Below, piece after piece: positions 42,671 through 55,497 of a DNA stretch of 64,000 bases. The DNA is taken from NCBI GenBank assembly GCA_977006965.1, contig OZ345368.1:62001-126000 (forward strand), in the 5' to 3' direction. Source of the DNA: Phymatolithon calcareum. Taxonomy: Eukaryota > Rhodophyta > Florideophyceae > Hapalidiales. The notes below the pieces were generated by a model, which worked only from the letters and a program-made list of their open reading frames with translations, was not told where the DNA came from and searched no databases. Each line of letters begins with the position of its first letter. Position 1 is the stretch's first letter. The translations under genes were made by a program, and so were the position numbers.

Positions 42671-43990
42671 CACCACGTAATTTCCGCAGGACATGTATCG
42701 TGCGCTCTAGCCATCCATAAACCGGGAGGCACGACATCAAATCGCCTGAACGCACCACATACTTAAACACGACACCCTGCCTGCCCAACGTCGCCATTGC
42801 ACTTCTGCACTCAATCTGAACCGCAACATCGCCGGCATGCGCCATATACTTGACCGCGCAGCCACGTGCGGAAGTCTTGCCGAAATGCTGCAGAACGCTC
42901 GGCTTAACGCAAAAGCAGAGTATTAACGATGATAGAGGGACTGCCAACGCCGGGGTATGAGTCATTTGGGAAGATGCCGTCTACGGGATACCGCCGCTGA
43001 TGTATATGGGAAAGTGAGTATGACACCGCTGATTGAAGTATTTGAAAAATGTTGCCGATTTTTAACGAAATACTTGAACTTTGAAGGTTGCTGGCGCTAA
43101 AAGGGCTTGAATTGAAACAATGATTGAATTACGATATGATGAATAAATTGGGATACTGATACGATGCTGATAAAACGTTTACATAACTGCTGATTATTGA
43201 TCATGCCGATTTGATAACCACAACATTGATGATCAACGTACGACCCCGTCATAGCATTTAATGGGATAATAAATCATGTAATCGAGGCTGTTTCTCTAGG
43301 TACTATCTGCTCATAATATACGATTTGCAGTACTACTCTTCTCATTCTCAATCAAAAATTTTAGGACCAATTTCCTTTTCAATGGATTTCATTTATTCGC
43401 GACACATATCTATTGCTATCCGAAGCCCTGGTACGCGGAAGGCTCCGCAGTGCTCAAGGAAACATCCGCAGTAACGCGCAGCTTCCTGATTGCTCGTGAG
43501 GTCTGCTGTTTCTGGTTAGAGGCGGAGAAGAAACTTGTAATACGATCGATGGTGGTAATGAGACGCATATATCAGCTCTGGGCTAAAAAAGCTCTTAATT
43601 CTTCCCTAACTCGTGTCACAGGCGTCGTAATACCTGGGGTTTTGTTTCTGCGTTTAGTGGCCGTCAGAACCTTTCGTACTTCTCGAGTAGCTGCAGCGAA
43701 GTCTCGGTTCCATTCTTCGCTCCCCAATTGATTTCTGCGCAGCAATGCCTCCTCCGACCAGTTTTCAGCAGTGTACATTGTTTGTTTCGCTCTCTGATCG
43801 ACCAATCAATTTTTGCGGGCCGAATTGCCTCCAACCATTCCTTTAAAGCGTCGATGACTACACTACTTTGTGATATTAGTATCCCAAAAAAAGTTGTACT
43901 TAAATCTGTGGATATCCTACTCGGAACGACAAATATTTGGAAATAAAATTTATTGCTACAAAGGTTTTCAAAAGAACTCTGGAAAACTTT
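42671..43990. other. no gene recognised
   Basis: May include the 3' LTR of the copia remnant and an AT-rich stretch (42960-43330), but no boundary could be placed. Overlapping ORFs on both strands at 43450-44100 have no domain. Confidence 0.4.
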
Positions 43991-43997
43991 TATTATT

Positions 43998-45401
43998 TTA
44001 ATTCTCAGGGACAGCACCGCAAAACTCCATATGGTTCCGCTCCACAATAGACTGGAGATGTGGAAAGAGTTGATCAACCCTCCACGTGCGGTCAGTGCCA
44101 AGGACCATTCCGCAGCGTATCATAGACTTATGTACTAATGATAGGCCATTGCTGTCTTTCATTGCATTCACCACTTCAGCGCATTGAGCTGCAAGATTCA
44201 TATAATAGTGTTTTCCGGGGGTTTGGAGTTTCCCAGATGCTGGGGCCCAATCACCATTTTCAATTCGACGCATTTTTTCCGCCTCCCATTCCTGGCGCCA
44301 TATTTCTTTATACTTTTGATTAACGACCGAATTCAGTGGTTGACACAAATGCGTCGCATTAGGTGGAAGAAAACGGAGCTTTGTCTTAATGGCATCGAGT
44401 GATTGGCTGGATGCATCCTTATGCCCAGAACAATTAGCCAAGAATAGAACTCGAGTCCGTCCAATAGAATCCTTAGAAATCGCCCTAGGCTCTGTCAGCC
44501 ATTGAAAGAACATTTGGCGGTCCATCCATCCGCACAGTTGCGTCCTATATGATACCCCGTCCACATTATCCGGAACGTTTAAAATCGGATAATTTCGGTC
44601 CTTGTTCTTAAAGATGATAAACGGTGCCGTGAGAGCCGGCGAATCTCCTCCACTGATTCGTAGAACGACAGATATTCCCTCTCCTCCAGATAGCACGTCG
44701 GCGTAATTCACGGCATGGGACCCCATGAGTCCCAGCGAATAATGGTTGTCCATATTGTACAGAAAGTGAGTTTCATCCATATTCTCAATTATGACATTTT
44801 AAAAAGTGCCATTATGGAAGTCCCGCTCCAATTCGCCGAGATGATACGCAATTTGCTTCTCGGTGTAAGCAGTGTGATCATCCGAGCGACGAAGATTACC
44901 GGACTGCTTACGTATCACAATATTGCACCGGCTGAGAAATGATTAGATCCAGGGGCGCTTGATTTGGGATATGATTGGTTTCTTTGAGTAATCATTCAGC
45001 AATGATCCTGGGAATGGGGACTCCGGATCACTCAGAGTATGTAACGCAATGTCTATGACCAAGGGTTTTGTCATTTTAACACCAGCATTTGAAAGACGTT
45101 CAAATTCAGCCAATAGCATGCTGTGAACGTAGTCAACCCACGCCAAGCGCTTGCGAGCAAACTGCTTAACGGTGCGTGAAGCAATTAGGGTCGTGTTTCC
45201 CGAGGCGTAAACCTCGTTTCTGATCCATTCCATAACGGTTTCTCGCTGGGTTTTCGTGGAGACAATCTGAGTCGTCCGATGGCACTGTGGCGTTTCGTGA
45301 TTGGATAAATGTGGAAGCATGGCGTGGTCTGATTGGAGGAGGTTGAGGTGATCCGGAGGGCTGGTGGAAAAGATCTTCCTGTTCTGATGCGTGGCCTGCA
45401 T
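43998..45401 (-). pseudogene. pogo-like (CENP-B HTH + DDE_1) transposase, inactivated
   Basis: A single minus-strand frame with stops at 44943-44945 and 44799-44801 and no frameshift. N-terminal HTH region: RETVMEWIRNEVYASGN, SRTVKQFARKRL. Linker: WI*SFLSRCNIVIRKQSG and YHLGELERDF. Catalytic domain: IIENMDETHFLYNMDN (first Asp), YADVLSGGEGISVVLRISGG, IIFKNKDRNYPI, GWMDRQMFFQWL, LFLANCSGHKDA (second Asp expected where Ala stands), LPPNATHLCQPLNSVVNQKY (third Asp expected where Asn stands). Two of three catalytic acids are lost. Terminal inverted repeats were not found. Confidence 0.85.
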
Positions 45402-45884
45402 TTATATTGTACAGAATGCTTTTGGGATAGCACTATACTCATGTATGCGTTTAATGCATTCAGTTAATTTTGCTTCATTGTATTCGGCGTAAATGAAATC
45501 AATAATAGGATACGTGTTGTTGAGAGAACAAAATAAAAAGAATATGCTTGCCAATACTGCTGTTATGATTTGGAAACACTCGAGAACCTCGCTGTAAGTA
45601 TTGTAAAAAGAAACAAAACCTGTCTAAAAAGTTGAAGAATTCAGAACGATTTTTCTTGTTCTTTTCGTTTACGAGTATTAGTTCTCTCCATTCCCTCCTC
45701 CAGTTCCCTTGCATAAAACGGGACACTAATATTACAAATTAGTGTACATTTTCAGCAGTTTTCCGGCCATTGCATGCGGAAACGTGTCGGATATGCGCAT
45801 CGACTCACGAAAACGAGCATCCTACAACTTACCCCGGGCTACGTGGCACAAATACTTAAATATTAGGTTTTAAATGAGTCTAGA
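45402..45884. other. no gene recognised
   Basis: AT-rich spacer upstream of the transposase; a short Arg-rich minus-strand ORF (45726-45499) has no domain. Confidence 0.4.
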
Positions 45885-46900
45885 TTAGGCCTTCATTGTG
45901 ATCAAGTCGGCCACAACATCGTCTCGGAAGATTGGTATCATTTCGTCTACTGTGCGCCCAAGCTTATCTGCGAGCATGTCTGTCGATGCACAGACCTTGC
46001 AATCATACACATATTCGTGCTGACATCCGGTGCCGAGTACAGAACAGCAGCAGTGCGTACCTGCAGGACAGGCATCAAGACTTTCGCTAAGGTGGCTCTT
46101 TAGCTCGTACTTAACAAACTCCTCGACAAACAGAACAGAATTCATGATCAAATTTTTTTTTGCGCACTGGGATTCCGCTCACGCTATGGTTAATCTCTTT
46201 AAGCCTCTCCAACATCTTCCGTCTGTACGGGAAACTCTCGACAAGACAATTTGTGTAGTGGTACGACACACAACTCTTAGATCGGACTGGCACAGTTTTT
46301 ATGTTTGCAAGTCTCCTAAATAACTGAAACCCGACTCTTTCAGGCAGTGAGCATTCGTTGTCCGCGGTAATGTCAGGCGACTGCTCCACCTTGCAAATCT
46401 CCTTCCAACGCTCGATCGGCCTCCTCAGACTGAATTGACGCTGGAAGAGCGGAACATAGAAATGATCGTTACCAATCTTAATCGTGCAGAGAATTCCGTC
46501 TTGCGAGATTAGCTTGTATATACTGTGCAGAGAGTCGAGTGCCGCCAGAATGTCTCCAGCGTTGAGAGGGGTTTTATGGCGTCATGCAGTGAGGTCCTTT
46601 GCTCAAGCTATGAGGTTCGAGCGCTCCGTCGTCTCGAAAAAAGCACTCTCCCACCTGAACGTTAGAAATGGCGTGCCGCTCACTCAGCTCGTTGATTTAA
46701 CGTCGGCAGAGCCCAGCGCAAACAAAGGAAACGCGTAGCGCTTGGCTGTTTTGTTTCCTCGGGAAACGAATTCAAGTAACTTTTCGACAAGCCTGTGAGG
46801 CTTAGCGCTTGAGACAGTTTCTCTTTCTTCTTCATCCTCATAACTGGTTTCGTCTTCAGAATCCCTCTCCCCATCGTTTTCATCTTCACCTAGGCACGGC
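45885..46900 (-). pseudogene. unrecognised decayed gene with acidic start and Cys-rich end
   Basis: Minus-strand text looks protein-coding in pieces. One piece is an acidic stretch GEDENDGERDSEDETSYEDE, followed by LVEKLLEFVSRGNKTAKRYA and a stop. The longest piece (about 46575-46111) contains LAALDSLHSIYKLISQDGIL, HFYVPLFQRQFSLRRPIERW and CVSYHYTNCLVESFPYRRKM. After a frame change it continues as LDACPAGTHCCCSVLGTGCQ. The odd Cys cluster may bind metal. I do not recognise the family. It begins at the edge of the satellite array and lies upstream of the pogo gene on the same strand, which may be chance. Confidence 0.4.
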
Positions 46901-47064
46901 TAGTTTCCGCCATGTCGCCTAATGGGACGTGCAGTAAGAGATCATGGTGTATACAACAAATAAAGTGTCGTCAAGGTCGTCTATGACTCCACAATCCATG
47001 CACAAAGACGGCAGACGAAATGTACATGGCGAAGATAAGCTCTGAACAGGTTGTTAAGGGTGGA

Positions 47065-47640
47065 GAAGGTGTTGAGAGAGTATGTGGACTGGTCTGAGTC
47101 GATTTGAGAGAGTTTGAAATTTTGGTCAAGGTAGTCACCTCGCTGGCGAAGAAGACGCGGGACACCGACATGACGGGGATGACGTTGTAACATGTTTTAG
47201 AGGTTGGGGAAGGTGTTGGGAGAGTATGTGGACTGGTCTGAGTCGATTTGAGAGCGTTTGAAATTTTGGTCAAGGTAGTCACCTCGCTGGCGAAGAAGAC
47301 GCGGGACACCGACATGACGGGGATGACGTTGTAACATGTTTTAGAGGTTGGGGAAGGTGTCGGGAGAGTATGTGGACTGGTCTGAGTCGATTTGAGAGCG
47401 TTTGAAATTTTGGTCAAGGTAGTCACCTCGCTGGCGAAGAAGACGCGGGACACCGACATGACGGAGATGAGTTCAAAAGACGTTCTTGATGTTGGGGAAG
47501 GTGTTGGGAGAGTATGTGGACTGGTCTGAGTCGATTTGAGAGCGTTTGAAATTTTGGTCAAGGTAGTCTCCCTCTCGGGAGGAAGGACGCGGGACACAAA
47601 CATGACGATGATGACCGGAAAACATGTGGAGTAGGATGGT
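47065..47640. repeat. 144-bp monomer block of satellite unit 1
   Basis: Four tandem 144-bp monomers, each containing GGTCAAGGTAGTC, GAAGAAGACGCGGGACAC and GTGGACTGGTCTGAGTCGAT. Variant junctions ATGACGTTGTAACATGTTTT and ATGAGTTCAAAAGACGTTC distinguish monomer types. The length is divisible by three, so minus-strand frames stay open through the block. Equivalent blocks with five or six monomers occur in the other units. Confidence 0.9.
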
Positions 47641-47697
47641 AAAGATGATGGGACAGTGGTTATGGCGTTTGGTTGCCATTGGAAGACGCTGAGGAGG

Positions 47698-47890
47698 TTT
47701 GTTACTTCTGGGTCCGCGTTTCCAGCCTGTTTTCGCAGGTTGTTACTTCTGGGTCCGCGCACAGAGGCCATTTGGAGGGGGTGCCCTGTAGAGGCCAAAA
47801 ACGCGGACCCAGAAGTAACAGTTTTAAATGGCCAAAATAGGATTTTGTCGATTGTTTGAGTAAGTGGCACATTTGGACCCAGAAGTCACG
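47698..47890. repeat. satellite spacer with inverted 18-bp motifs
   Basis: GTTACTTCTGGGTCCGCG occurs at 47701-47718 and 47742-47759. Its exact reverse complement is at 47802-47819 and a shortened variant at 47874-47890. The two orientations face each other across about 40 bp, so the DNA or RNA could fold into a hairpin. The arrangement recurs in every unit. Confidence 0.85.
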
Positions 47891-48067
47891 AAAGAATATA
47901 CCTAGGATATACAAGAGTTTGACGGACTTGAAGGTAGAGGTGGAGTGGGAGTGAAAAAGGGATACGGTGGGACTATTCCGAAGTGAAATTCGACGCTGAG
48001 CCCGAATCTGGACTCAGAATGGGACGTGCAGTAAGAGATCATGGTGTATACAACAAATAAAGTGTCG

Positions 48068-49111
48068 TCAAGGTCGTCTATGACTCCACAATCCATGCAC
48101 AAAGACGGCAGACGAAATGTACATGGCGAAGATAAGCTCTGAACAGGTTGTTAAGGGTGGAGAAGGTGTTGAGAGAGTATGTGGACTGGTCTGAGTCGAT
48201 TTGAGAGAGTTTGAAATTTTGGTCAAGGTAGTCACCTCGCTGGCGAAGAAGACGCGGGACACCGACATGACGGAGATGAGTCCAAAAGACGTTTTTGATG
48301 TTGGGGAAGGTGTTGGGAGAGTATGTGGACTGGTCTGAGTCGATTTGAGAGCGTTTGAAATTTTTGTCAAGGTAGTCACCTCGCTGGCGAAGAAGACGCG
48401 GGACACCGACATGACGGGGATGACGTTGTAACATGTTTTAGAGGTTGGGGAAGGTGTTGGGAGAGTATGTGGACTGGTCTGAGTCGATTTGAGAGCGTTT
48501 GAAATTTTGGTCAAGGTAGTCACCTCGCTGGCGAAGAAGACGCGGGACACTGACATGACGGAGATGAGTCCAAAAGACGTTCTTGATGTTGGGGAAGGTG
48601 TTGGGAGAGTATGTGGACTGGTCTGAGTCGATTTGAGAGCGTTTGAAATTTTGGTCAAGGTAGTCACCTCGCTGGCGAAGAAGACGCGGGACACCGACAT
48701 GACGGAGATGAGTTCAAAAGACGTTCTTGATGTTGGGGAAGGTGTTGGGAGAGTATGTGGACTGGTCTGAGTCGATTTGAGAGCGTTTGAAATTTTGGTC
48801 AAGGTAGTCTCCCTCTCGGGAGGAAGGACGCGGGACACAAACATGACGATGATGACCGGAAAACATGTGGAGTAGGATGGTAAAGATGATGGGACAGTGG
48901 TTATGGCGTTTGGTTGCCATTGGAAGACGCTGAGGAGGTTTGTTACTTCTGGGTCCGCGTTTCCAGCCTGTTTTCGCAGGTTGTTACTTCTGGGTCCGCG
49001 CACAGAGGCCATTTGGAGTGGGTGCCCTGTAGAGGCCAAAAACGCGGACCCAGAAGTAACAGTTTTAAATGGCCAAAATAGGATTTTGTCGATTGTTTGA
49101 GTAAGTGGCAC
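48068..49111 (-). other. 347-codon open frame across satellite unit (coding status doubtful)
   Basis: Starts MPLTQTIDKILFWPF in the spacer and runs through five 48-residue repeats (TKISNALKSTQTSPHTLPTP). Ends in VFVHGLWSHRRP. The same frame is open in all units (299-395 codons) simply because monomers are 144 bp and nearly identical. A second frame on the same strand is also open over long stretches. The Ser/Thr/Pro-rich repeat matches no family known to me. No codon-position signal can be judged from such identical copies. Confidence 0.25.
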
Positions 49112-52100
49112 ATTTGGACCCAGAAGTCACGAAAGAATATACCTAGGATATACAAGAGTTTGACGGACTTGAAGGTAGAGGTGGAGTGGGAGTGAAAAAG
49201 GGATACGGTGGGACTATTCCGAAGTGAAATTCGACGCTGAGCCCGAATCTGGACTCAGAATGGGACGTGCAGTAAGAGATCATGGTGTATACAACAAATA
49301 AAGTGTCGTCAAGGTCGTCTATGACTCCACAATCCATGCACAAAGACGGCAGACGAAATGTACATGGCGAAGATAAGCTCTGAACAGGTTGTTAAGGGTG
49401 GAGAAGGTGTTGAGAGAGTATGTGGACTGGTCTGAGTCGATTTGAGAGAGTTTGAAATTTTGGTCAAGGTAGTCACCTCGCTGGCGAAGAAGACGCGGGA
49501 CACCGACATGACGGAGATGAGTCCAAAAGACGTTTTTGATGTTGGGGAAGGTGTTGGGAGAGTATGTGGACTGGTCTGAGTCGATTTGAGAGCGTTTGAA
49601 ATTTTTGTCAAGGTAGTCACCTCGCTGGCGAAGAAGACGCGGGACACCGACATGACGGGGATGACGTTGTAACATGTTTTAGAGGTTGGGGAAGGTGTTG
49701 GGAGAGTATGTGGACTGGTCTGAGTCGATTTGAGAGCGTTTGAAATTTTGGTCAAGGTAGTCACCTCGCTGGCGAAGAAGACGCGGGACACTGACATGAC
49801 GGAGATGAGTCCAAAAGACGTTCTTGATGTTGGGGAAGGTGTTGGGAGAGTATGTGGACTGGTCTGAGTCGATTTGAGAGCGTTTGAAATTTTGGTCAAG
49901 GTAGTCACCTCGCTGGCGAAGAAGACGCGGGACACCGACATGACGGAGATGAGTTCAAAAGACGTTCTTGATGTTGGGGAAGGTGTTGGGAGAGTATGTG
50001 GACTGGTCTGAGTCGATTTGAGAGCGTTTGAAATTTTGGTCAAGGTAGTCTCCCTCTCGGGAGGGAGGACGCGGGACACAAACATGTCGATGATGACCGG
50101 AAAACATGTGGAGTAGGATGGTAAAGATGATGGGACAGTGGTTATGGCGTTTGGTTGCCATTGGAAGACGCTGAGGAGGTTTGTTACTTCTGGGTCCGCG
50201 TTTCCAGCCTGTTTTCGCAGGTTGTTACTTCTGGGTCCGCGCACAGAGGCCATTTGGAGGGGGTGCCCTGTAGAGGCCAAAAACGCGGACCCAGAAGTAA
50301 CAGTTTTAAATGGCCAAAATAGGATTTTGTCGATTGTTTGAGTAAGTGGCACATTTGGACCCAGAAGTCACGAAAGAATATACCTAGGATATACAAGAGT
50401 TTGACGGACTTGAAGGTGGAGGTGGAGTGGGAGTGAAAAAGGGATACGGTGGGACTATTCCGAAGTGAAATTCGACGCTGAGCCCGAATCTGGACTCAGA
50501 ATGGGACGTGCAGTAAGAGATCATGGTGTATACAACAAATAAAGTGTCGTCAAGGTCGTCTATGACTCCACAATCCATGCACAAAGACGGCAGACGAAAT
50601 GTACATGGCGAAGATAAGCTCTGAACAGGTTGTTAAGGGTGGAGAAGGTGTTGAGAGAGTATGTGGACTGGTCTGAGTCGATTTGAGAGAGTTTGAAATT
50701 TTGGTCAAGGTAGTCACCTCGCTGGCGAAGAAGACGCGGGACACCGACATGACGGAGATGAGTCCAAAAGACGTTTTTGATGTTGGGGAAGGTGTTGGGA
50801 GAGTATGTGGACTGGTCTGAGTCGATTTGAGAGCGTTTGAAATTTTTGTCAAGGTAGTCACCTCGCTGGCGAAGAAGACGCGGGACACCGACATGACGGG
50901 GATGACGTTGTAACATGTTTTAGAGGTTGGGGAAGGTGTTGGGAGAGTATGTGGACTGGTCTGAGTCGATTTGAGAGCGTTTGAAATTTTGGTCAAGGTA
51001 GTCACCTCGCTGGCGAAGAAGACGCGGGACACTGACATGACGGAGATGAGTCCAAAAGACGTTCTTGATGTTGGGGAAGGTGTTGGGAGAGTATGTGGAC
51101 TGGTCTGAGTCGATTTGAGAGCGTTTGAAATTTTGGTCAAGGTAGTCACCTCGCTGGCGAAGAAGACGCGGGACACCGACATGACGGAGATGAGTTCAAA
51201 AGACGTTCTTGATGTTGGGGAAGGTGTTGGGAGAGTATGTGGACTGGTCTGAGTCGATTTGAGAGCGTTTGAAATTTTGGTCAAGGTAGTCTCCCTCTCG
51301 GGAGGGAGGACGCGGGACACAAACATGTCGATGATGACCGGAAAACATGTGGAGTAGGATGGTAAAGATGATGGGACAGTGGTTATGGCGTTTGGTTGCC
51401 ATTGGAAGACGCTGAGGAGGTTTGTTACTTCTGGGTCCGCGTTTCCAGCCTGTTTTCGCAGGTTGTTACTTCTGGGTCCGCGCACAGAGGCCATTTGGAG
51501 GGGGTGCCCTGTAGAGGCCAAAAACGCGGACCCAGAAGTAACAGTTTTAAATGGCCAAAATAGGATTTTGTCGATTGTTTGAGTAAGTGGCACATTTGGA
51601 CCCAGAAGTCACGAAAGAATATACCTAGGATATACAAGAGTTTGACGGACTTGAAGGTGGAGGTGGAGTGGGAGTGAAAAAGGGATACGGTGGGACTATT
51701 CCGAAGTGAAATTCGACGCTGAGCCCGAATCTGGACTCAGAATGGGACGTGCAGTAAGAGATCATGGTGTATACAACAAATAAAGTGTCGTCAAGGTCGT
51801 CTATGACTCCACAATCCATGCACAAAGACGGCAGACGAAATGTACATGGCGAAGATAAGCTCTGAACAGGTTGTTAAGGGTGGAGAAGGTGTTGAGAGAG
51901 TATGTGGACTGGTCTGAGTCGATTTGAGAGAGTTTGAAATTTTGGTCAAGGTAGTCACCTCGCTGGCGAAGAAGAAGCGGGACACCGACATGACGGGGAT
52001 GACGTTGTAACATGTTTTAGAGGTTGGGGAAGGTGTTGGGAGAGTATGTGGACTGGTCTGAGTCGATTTGAGAGCGTTTGAAATTTTGGTCAAGGTAGTC

Positions 52101-55100
52101 ACCTCGCTGGCGAAGAAGACGCGGGACACCGACATGACGGAGATGAGTCCAAAAGACGTTTTTGATGTTGGGGAAGGTGTTGGGAGAGTATGTGGACTGG
52201 TCTGAGTCGATTTGAGAGCGTTTGAAATTTTTGTCAAGGTAGTCACCTCGCTGGCGAAGAAGACGCGGGACACCGACATGACGGGGATGACGTTGTAACA
52301 TGTTTTAGAGGTTGGGGAAGGTGTTGGGAGAGTATGTGGACTGGTCTGAGTCGATTTGAGAGCGTTTGAAATTTTGGTCAAGGTAGTCACCTCGCTGGCG
52401 AAGAAGACGCGGGACACTGACATGACGGAGATGAGTCCAAAAGACGTTCTTGATGTTGGGGAAGGTGTTGGGAGAGTATGTGGACTGGTCTGAGTCGATT
52501 TGAGAGCGTTTGAAATTTTGGTCAAGGTAGTCACCTCGCTGGCGAAGAAGACGCGGGACACCGACATGACGGAGATGAGTTCAAAAGACGTTCTTGATGT
52601 TGGGGAAGGTGTTGGGAGAGTATGTGGACTGGTCTGAGTCGATTTGAGAGCGTTTGAAATTTTGGTCAAGGTAGTCTCCCTCTCGGGAGGGAGGACGCGG
52701 GACACAAACATGTCGATGATGACCGGAAAACATGTGGAGTAGGATGGTAAAGATGATGGGACAGTGGTTATGGCGTTTGGTTGCCATTGGAAGACGCTGA
52801 GGAGGTTTGTTACTTCTGGGTCCGCGTTTCCAGCCTGTTTTCGCAGGTTGTTACTTCTGGGTCCGCGCACAGAGGCCATTTGGAGGGGGTGCCCTGTAGA
52901 GGCCAAAAACGCGGACCCAGAAGTAACAGTTTTAAATGGCCAAAATAGGATTTTGTCGATTGTTTGAGTAAGTGGCACATTTGGACCCAGAAGTCACGAA
53001 AGAATATACCTAGGATATACAAGAGTTTGACGGACTTGAAGGTGGAGGTGGAGTGGGAGTGAAAAAGGGATACGGTGGGACTATTCCGAAGTGAAATTCG
53101 ACGCTGAGCCCGAATCTGGACTCAGAATGGGACGTGCAGTAAGAGATCATGGTGTATACAACAAATAAAGTGTCGTCAAGGTCGTCTATGACTCCACAAT
53201 CCATGCACAAAGACGGCAGACGAAATGTACATGGCGAAGATAAGCTCTGAACAGGTTGTTAAGGGTGGAGAAGGTGTTGAGAGAGTATGTGGACTGGTCT
53301 GAGTCGATTTGAGAGAGTTTGAAATTTTGGTCAAGGTAGTCACCTCGCTGGCGAAGAAGACGCGGGACACCGACATGACGGAGATGAGTCCAAAAGACGT
53401 TTTTGATGTTGGGGAAGGTGTTGGGAGAGTATGTGGACTGGTCTGAGTCGATTTGAGAGCGTTTGAAATTTTTGTCAAGGTAGTCACCTCGCTGGCGAAG
53501 AAGACGCGGGACACCGACATGACGGGGATGACGTTGTAACATGTTTTAGAGGTTGGGGAAGGTGTTGGGAGAGTATGTGGACTGGTCTGAGTCGATTTGA
53601 GAGCGTTTGAAATTTTGGTCAAGGTAGTCACCTCGCTGGCGAAGAAGACGCGGGACACTGACATGACGGAGATGAGTCCAAAAGACGTTCTTGATGTTGG
53701 GGAAGGTGTTGGGAGAGTATGTGGACTGGTCTGAGTCGATTTGAGAGCGTTTGAAATTTTGGTCAAGGTAGTCACCTCGCTGGCGAAGAAGACGCGGGAC
53801 ACCGACATGACGGAGATGAGTTCAAAAGACGTTCTTGATGTTGGGGAAGGTGTTGGGAGAGTATGTGGACTGGTCTGAGTCGATTTGAGAGCGTTTGAAA
53901 TTTTGGTCAAGGTAGTCTCCCTCTCGGGAGGGAGGACGCGGGACACAAACATGTCGATGATGACCGGAAAACATGTGGAGTAGGATGGTAAAGATGATGG
54001 GACAGTGGTTATGGCGTTTGGTTGCCATTGGAAGACGCTGAGGAGGTTTGTTACTTCTGGGTCCGCGTTTCCAGCCTGTTTTCGCAGGTTGTTACTTCTG
54101 GGTCCGCGCACAGAGGCCATTTGGAGGGGGTGCCCTGTAGAGGCCAAAAACGCGGACCCAGAAGTAACAGTTTTAAATGGCCAAAATAGGATTTTGTCGA
54201 TTGTTTGAGTAAGTGGCACATTTGGACCCAGAAGTCACGAAAGAATATACCTAGGATATACAAGAGTTTGACGGACTTGAAGGTGGAGGTGGAGTGGGAG
54301 TGAAAAAGGGATACGGTGGGACTATTCCGAAGTGAAATTCGACGCTGAGCCCGAATCTGGACTCAGAATGGGACGTGCAGTAAGAGATCATGGTGTATAC
54401 AACAAATAAAGTGTCGTCAAGGTCGTCTATGACTCCACAATCCATGCACAAAGACGGCAGACGAAATGTACATGGCGAAGATAAGCTCTGAACAGGTTGT
54501 TAAGGGTGGAGAAGGTGTTGAGAGAGTATGTGGACTGGTCTGAGTCGATTTGAGAGAGTTTGAAATTTTGGTCAAGGTAGTCACCTCGCTGGCGAAGAAG
54601 AAGCGGGACACCGACATGACGGGGATGACGTTGTAACATGTTTTAGAGGTTGGGGAAGGTGTTGGGAGAGTATGTGGACTGGTCTGAGTCGATTTGAGAG
54701 CGTTTGAAATTTTGGTCAAGGTAGTCACCTCGCTGGCGAAGAAGACGCGGGACACCGACATGACGGAGATGAGTCCAAAAGACGTTTTTGATGTTGGGGA
54801 AGGTGTTGGGAGAGTATGTGGACTGGTCTGAGTCGATTTGAGAGCGTTTGAAATTTTGGTCAAGGTAGTCACCTCGCTGGCGAAGAAGACGCGGGACACC
54901 GACATGACGGGGATGACGTTGTAACATGTTTTAGAGGTTGGGGAAGGTGTTGGGAGAGTATGTGGACTGGTCTGAGTCGATTTGAGAGCGTTTGAAATTT
55001 TGGTCAAGGTAGTCACCTCGCTGGCGAAGAAGACGCGGGACACCGACATGACGGAGATGAGTCCAAAAGACGTTCTTGATGTTGGGGAAGGTGTTGGGAG

Positions 55101-55497
55101 AGTATGTGGACTGGTCTGAGTCGATTTGAGAGCGTTTGAAATTTTGGTCAAGGTAGTCTCCCTCTCGGGAGGGAGGACGCGGGACACAAACATGACGATG
55201 ATGACCGGAAAACATGTGGAGTAGGATGGTAAAGATGATGGGACAGTGGTTATGGCGTTTGGTTGCCAGTGGAAGACGCTGAGGAGGTTTGTTACTTCTG
55301 GGTCCGCGTTTCCAGCCTGTTTTCGCAGGTTGTTACTTCTGGGTCCGCGCACAGAGGCCATTTGGAGGGGGTGCCCTGTAGAGGCCAAAAACGCGGACCC
55401 AGAAGTAACAGTTTTAAATGGTCAAAATAGGATTTTGTCGATTGTTTGAGTAAGTGGCACATTTGGACCCAGAAGTCACGAAAGAATATACCTAGGA

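Noticed and set aside
43450-43731. 93-codon plus-strand ORF
   Set aside because: No domain, and an equally long minus-strand ORF overlaps it.
47656-47859. 67-codon plus-strand ORF repeated in each satellite unit
   Set aside because: It covers the spacer with inverted motifs and repeats only because the units are identical.
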